Source: an uncultured Erysipelotrichaceae bacterium (GTDB taxonomy: Bacteria > Bacillota_I > Bacilli_A > Erysipelotrichales > Coprobacillaceae). Taken from it: a stretch of 8,721 bases of DNA. Under the pieces are notes generated by a model, which did not search any database, was not told the DNA's origin, and saw nothing but the letters and a program-made list of their open reading frames with translations. The number at the start of each line of letters is the position of its first letter. The first letter of the stretch is position 1. The translations under genes and the position numbers were made by a program. Positions 6,585 through 8,721 of the stretch are shown one piece after another. The stretch is from the NCBI GenBank assembly GCA_900317015.1, contig ONFH01000243.1:1-8721 (forward strand), given 5' to 3'.

Positions 6585-7776
6585 GCTTCGTAGTCGCTTT
6601 GTCAGGATCGCCGTTTTAGGTGTCCTGATCGTGACGATCGTTTTTGTCTGTAGTTCGATCTTTACGAACTATTCCATTATTCGTAATAATGAAGAGAAAG
6701 TTTTAAATACTCTCACAAAGTTCTATGGTGCTCGTGGCACAACGATGACGATGAATAGTGACGTGCCTTATGAGAGCCGTTACTTCGTGGTCGTCTATGA
6801 TCAAAACAATAACTTAGTCGAGATGAATACGACAAAGGTCTCAGCCATCAGTAACCAGAAAGCGATGAAGTATGGGAAACAGGCTTTATCGAAGAAAGCC
6901 AAGATGGCAACGCTGGATAACCTACGTTATGAAAAGACGAAGTATCAGAATGAGACGATCATCGTCTTCTTAAACTGTCAGGCCAATCGAGCCCGTTTAA
7001 GAGAACTGATCTTATTAACACTGATCGTCAGTGTAATCTGTATTGCGGTCTTTATCTTGATGATCCTCATTGCTTCAAAGAAGGTCGTCAAACCATTCGT
7101 GGAAGCCAATGAACGTCAGCGTATGTTTATTTCAGATGCTGGTCATGACTTAAAGACACCAATTACGATCATCGATGCCGATGCCGAAGTGTTAAAGAGT
7201 AAGTTTGGCGAGAATGAATTCATTACTGATATCAAGACCCAGGCTAAACGTATGAAGACCTTGACCGAAGATCTGATCTTCTTATCAAAGTTAGATGAGA
7301 ACCCGAATAAGTATCAGATGATGGACTTCCCATTATCGGATATCGCAGTTGAGATCTGTCAGTCTTATGAATCATTAGCCACAACGCAGCATAAGAGTAT
7401 GCATGTCACGATTGAACCAAACATCAGTTTCTGTGGTGATCAGAAAAGTATTGAACGTTTAATGAGTGTCCTTCTTGATAATGCGGTCAAGTACTGTCTC
7501 TATCATGGCAAGATCGAAGTCACTTTAGAGAAACAGAAACGTTTTGTCGTCTTTACTGTTTATAATACGTGTGATAATTTAACCAAAGAGGATATTCCTC
7601 ACTTGTTTGATCGTTTCTATCGTTCTGATCAGTCAAGAAATTCTGAAACAGGTGGTTATGGTATTGGTCTTTCGATTGCCAAAAGTGTCGTCGAAGCCCA
7701 TAAAGGCAAGATCTCAGCCACGTCTAGTGATGGCAAGTCTTTAGCCATCATTGTGATCTTACCAACTAGTAATTAA
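6574..7776 (+). CDS. Membrane sensor histidine kinase (partner of the upstream regulator)
   Basis: The 400-residue protein has one membrane segment near residues 12-31, an extracellular region of about 110 residues (33-143) and a second membrane segment near 145-167. The cytoplasmic kinase follows. The HisKA motif DAGHDLKTP gives phosphoacceptor His191. The N box LLDNAVKY surrounds Asn303, the F box HLFDRFYR is at 343-350 and the G2 box GGYGIGLSIAK is at 360-370. The G1 position reads YNTCDN (330-335) rather than DxGxG, a variant common in Gram-positive kinases of this type. The sensor region matches no domain I recognise, so the signal is unknown. I chose the ATG at 6574, which has GGAG 7 bases upstream and immediately begins the membrane anchor. 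The longer in-frame start at 6508 would add 22 charged residues inside the regulator gene. A strong terminator ends the two-gene operon. Confidence 0.94.
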   Translation: MINKLRSRFVRIAVLGVLIVTIVFVCSSIFTNYSIIRNNEEKVLNTLTKFYGARGTTMTMNSDVPYESRYFVVVYDQNNNLVEMNTTKVSAISNQKAMKYGKQALSKKAKMATLDNLRYEKTKYQNETIIVFLNCQANRARLRELILLTLIVSVICIAVFILMILIASKKVVKPFVEANERQRMFISDAGHDLKTPITIIDADAEVLKSKFGENEFITDIKTQAKRMKTLTEDLIFLSKLDENPNKYQMMDFPLSDIAVEICQSYESLATTQHKSMHVTIEPNISFCGDQKSIERLMSVLLDNAVKYCLYHGKIEVTLEKQKRFVVFTVYNTCDNLTKEDIPHLFDRFYRSDQSRNSETGGYGIGLSIAKSVVEAHKGKISATSSDGKSLAIIVILPTSN

Positions 7777-7800
7777 CATCCATTCATTTGGATGTTTTTT
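7775..7800 (+). terminator. Intrinsic terminator of the two-component operon
   Basis: An 8-bp stem AACATCCA/TGGATGTT (7775-7782 with 7789-7796) and a 6-base loop are followed by T residues to 7800. It overlaps the last two bases of the kinase stop codon. Confidence 0.88.
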
Positions 7801-7820
7801 CATTTATGTCAAATTTATTT

Positions 7821-8334
7821 TTATGTAAAATTTTGTCCTCATAAAGCAAAATAATGGTGATCTAATCAATGTATATTGAATTTACACAGGAATAAATTTA
7901 ACATAATATCTTTGCTTTTCCAAACTAAAAGTCTGGGGATTGGCATGATCTACATGGGCATAATTTCGATCCCTATTCATATTTCTAATTTGAAGTGTAG
8001 ATGCAATTGTTGCTTAAAAATGTTATGAATAAATGCTAAATAACAAGGATAAAGTCTTCGTATATTCAATATAATTTAAATGATATCTGTTTTCATTATT
8101 TGTTGCTTAGCGTGCTTCATAGTTTGGAAATCATTCCATTTGAATAAATAACTTATGAATTTAATGAGATTGTCACTAATATATCAGTGGCTCATGTACT
8201 GATCAATATTATGTAAAATTTTAGCCTGCAGTAAAGCAAATAGATCAGCTTAGTCTCAACGTTTTTAGCTTCGACTTCATAAAATTTTACATAATATAAA
8301 ACTTTACATAAAAAGCACGTTAAATTTTACATAA
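7821..8334. repeat. Five exact copies of the 9-mer TTATGTAAA/TTTACATAA
   Basis: Plus-oriented copies lie at 7821-7829 and 8209-8217. Complement-oriented copies lie at 8286-8294, 8303-8311 and 8326-8334. The two plus copies are followed by similar sequence for about 30 bases (7821-7850 and 8209-8240 both run to TAAAGCAAA), so they are an imperfect longer direct repeat. Near copies with one mismatch occur at 7804-7812 and 7898-7906. Confidence 0.7.
8206..8297. repeat. Perfect 18-bp inverted repeat around a 56-base spacer
   Basis: ATATTATGTAAAATTTTA at 8206-8223 is the exact reverse complement of 8280-8297. The unit is 92 bases overall. It might be a hairpin-forming regulatory site or a miniature element with terminal inverted repeats. 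No clear target-site duplication flanks it. Confidence 0.65.
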
Positions 8335-8360
8335 TTTTATGCATTCAAATGTGACAAGTG

Positions 8361-8386
8361 ACAAAATATCACTAACAATGTTTTGT
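8361..8386. promoter_or_regulatory. Upstream operator-like dyad
   Basis: ACAAAATAT (8361-8369), 8 bases, then ATGTTTTGT (8378-8386). It differs at one position from a perfect 9-bp dyad and has the same geometry as the dyad at 8464-8489. Confidence 0.45.
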
Positions 8387-8404
8387 GCAATGTAAATATC
8401 ATAA

Positions 8405-8421
8405 TAGTGATCTTTAGTGAT
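8405..8421. promoter_or_regulatory. TAGTGAT direct repeats with 10-bp period
   Basis: TAGTGAT occurs at 8405-8411 and 8415-8421, and its complement ATCACTA at 8368-8374. A 10-bp direct repeat upstream of a -35 element (8454) is the layout bound by OmpR-family regulators. Whether the regulator in this window binds here is only a guess. Confidence 0.35.
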
Positions 8422-8453
8422 GAATACTTATTTTTTGTTCTTTTCAAATATAA

Positions 8454-8482
8454 TTGACAAACAACAAAATATTAAATATGAT
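8454..8482 (+). promoter_or_regulatory. Near-consensus sigma-A promoter driving the structured RNA
   Basis: A perfect -35 TTGACA (8454-8459), a 17-base spacer and -10 TATGAT (8477-8482, one mismatch) make this the best promoter in the window. Transcription should start near 8489-8491, about 25 bases before the structured RNA begins. Confidence 0.85.
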
Positions 8483-8489
8483 ATTTTGT
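8464..8489. promoter_or_regulatory. Operator-like dyad overlapping the promoter
   Basis: ACAAAATAT (8464-8472) and its exact complement ATATTTTGT (8481-8489) are separated by 8 bases. The dyad covers most of the spacer, the -10 element and the start point, so a bound protein would block transcription. Confidence 0.5.
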
Positions 8490-8709
8490 GAAATGTTGCA
8501 TGGAAGGAGGAATGAAGGCCAACTACCCACGACTAAAGTTGCGGGCTTGAAAGAGCTTTGCGACTGAACCGTGACATCAGCAGTGGTGTCAGTTGATTAG
8601 CCCGCTTCGTTATCCGTAAATGATATAGGCACCAGGGGATGCCTCCCAAGTCCCCCGCTCTGCGGACATGCATTAAACATCTCTGAGGGCAAGGAGAAGT
8701 GTGCATGTC
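8490..8709 (+). ncRNA. HEARO/omega-RNA-like structured RNA (candidate guide RNA of an IscB-type nuclease)
   Basis: From about 8515 the sequence turns GC-richer and folds densely. Hairpin CCCACGAC/GTTGCGGG (8526-8533 with 8538-8545, loop TAAA) competes with a long-range stem GCGGGCT/AGCCCGC (8541-8547 with 8599-8605). Inside that stem lies hairpin TGACATC/GGTGTCA (8572-8578 with 8585-8591). Hairpin AGGCA/TGCCT (8627-8631 with 8640-8644) has loop bases GGGGA (8635-8639) that can pair with TCCCC (8651-8655), a candidate pseudoknot. A 3' arm pairs GACATGCA with TGCATGTC (8665-8672 with 8702-8709). HEARO RNAs are about 200 bases long, have a pseudoknot, lie directly upstream of and touch the start of an HNH (IscB/IsrB) gene, and carry a guide at the 5' end taken from flanking DNA. 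All these layout features fit; here the guide would lie within about 8490-8514. The family call is from memory of the class, not from a covariance-model search. Confidence 0.62.
8665..8709 (+). promoter_or_regulatory. RNA arm enclosing the ribosome-binding site and start codon
   Basis: The outer 8-bp stem (8665-8672 with 8702-8709) contains the ATG at 8705. An inner stem TCTCT/GGAGA (8680-8684 with 8693-8697), plus two further pairs, covers the AAGGAG Shine-Dalgarno sequence (8691-8696). Translation would need this arm to open. Confidence 0.55.
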
Positions 8710-8721
8710 AAAAACTGCGGA
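8705..8721 (+). CDS. Start of an ORF running off the window, probably the IscB/IsrB-type nuclease
   Basis: ATG at 8705 is preceded by AAGGAG at 8691-8696, a spacing of 8 bases. Only five complete codons are visible (M S K T A), so the protein cannot be identified from itself. The assignment rests on position: in HEARO/omega-RNA loci the RNA's 3' end overlaps the start of the RuvC/HNH nuclease gene. A GTG two codons earlier (8699) is in frame but lies too close to the ribosome-binding site. If correct, downstream sequence should encode an N-terminal PLMP domain, then RuvC-I, a bridge helix and HNH. Confidence 0.45.

Larger units (their letters stand above)
7801..8453. other. Long AT-rich non-coding region with short repeats
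   Basis: About 650 bases lack any convincing gene. Short frames exist, such as 27 codons from 7945, but none has a proper ribosome-binding site or codon pattern. Composition is far more AT-rich than the flanking genes. What it does hold is dispersed TTATGTAAA/TTTACATAA copies, an 18-bp perfect inverted repeat, a 16-bp palindrome with one mismatched pair (8174-8189), a 13-base odd palindrome TATATTCAATATA (8061-8073), TAGTGAT direct repeats and a 26-bp dyad. It reads like the long regulatory region of a gene that should begin near 8512. A decayed mobile element is the alternative. Confidence 0.6.

Noticed and set aside
7945..8028. 27-codon ORF in the AT-rich region
   Set aside because: There is no good ribosome-binding site and no recognisable protein features; stretches this long are expected by chance.
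7801..8453. CRISPR array or iteron-type origin in the repeat-bearing region
   Set aside because: The repeats are only 9 bases, irregularly spaced and in both orientations. There are no spacers of constant length and no replication-initiator gene.
8512..8550. Short ORF of 12 codons from the ATG at 8512, right after AAGGAGG
   Set aside because: The ATG is only 1 base from the Shine-Dalgarno, the frame closes at once and it lies inside the first hairpin of the structured RNA. It is more likely a by-product of insertion.
8515..8721. Right end of a tnpB-type element on the minus strand
   Set aside because: CCCAC...GTGGG-like hairpins also occur at such ends. However, the strong plus-strand promoter, the plus-strand ribosome-binding site and ATG, and the absence of a recognisable TnpB C terminus on the minus strand favour the forward IscB-type reading. 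Not fully excluded.
8515..8721. Group II intron or metabolite riboswitch
   Set aside because: I see no GUGYG intron start, no domain V-like hairpin, no riboswitch core that I recognise and no terminator after the structure.

Overview
The window looks like a chromosomal stretch of a low-GC Gram-positive bacterium. The strong AAGGAGG ribosome-binding sites, the TTGACA/TATAAT-type promoters, the poly(glycerophosphate) transferase, the sortase-free repeat-bearing wall protein and the codon usage would fit a gut Firmicute of the Erysipelotrichia type. That taxonomic placement is inference; no rRNA or other marker is present.

From left to right, positions 1-736 hold the C-terminal part of a CDP-glycerol glycerophosphotransferase (teichoic-acid type). 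A CPBP-family membrane protease (798-1553) follows, with its own promoter and terminator. A tRNA-Asp(GUC) gene on the minus strand (1630-1707) has its own promoter and terminator. A lipoprotein with YD-like repeats (1827-2636) and a secreted L,D-transpeptidase with wall-binding repeats (2691-4145) come next. A PutP-type sodium/solute symporter (4292-5818) and an OmpR-type response regulator/histidine kinase operon (5904-7776) complete the ordinary part. Most units are separated by clear intrinsic terminators. The theme is the cell envelope: polymer synthesis, peptidoglycan cross-linking, a surface lipoprotein, membrane proteolysis, solute uptake and a membrane sensor.

After the kinase terminator the character changes. 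Positions 7801-8453 are very AT-rich and hold no convincing gene. They carry repeated 9-mers (TTATGTAAA and its complement, five exact copies), a perfect 18-bp inverted repeat, direct TAGTGAT repeats and two 26-bp dyads of identical geometry. One of the dyads sits on a near-consensus promoter (TTGACA-17-TATGAT, 8454-8482).

That promoter reads directly into a GC-richer, highly structured segment (about 8515-8709). It has several hairpins, a candidate pseudoknot and a final stem that holds the ATG of an open reading frame running off the window end. This arrangement matches the HEARO/omega-RNA class, the guide RNA encoded just upstream of IscB-type HNH nucleases (ancestors of Cas9) in IS200/IS605-superfamily elements. 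If right, the window ends about 17 bases into an IscB/IsrB-like gene, and the element has inserted just behind the promoter and Shine-Dalgarno sequence of a host gene. The nuclease itself is not visible, so this identification rests on RNA architecture and context.
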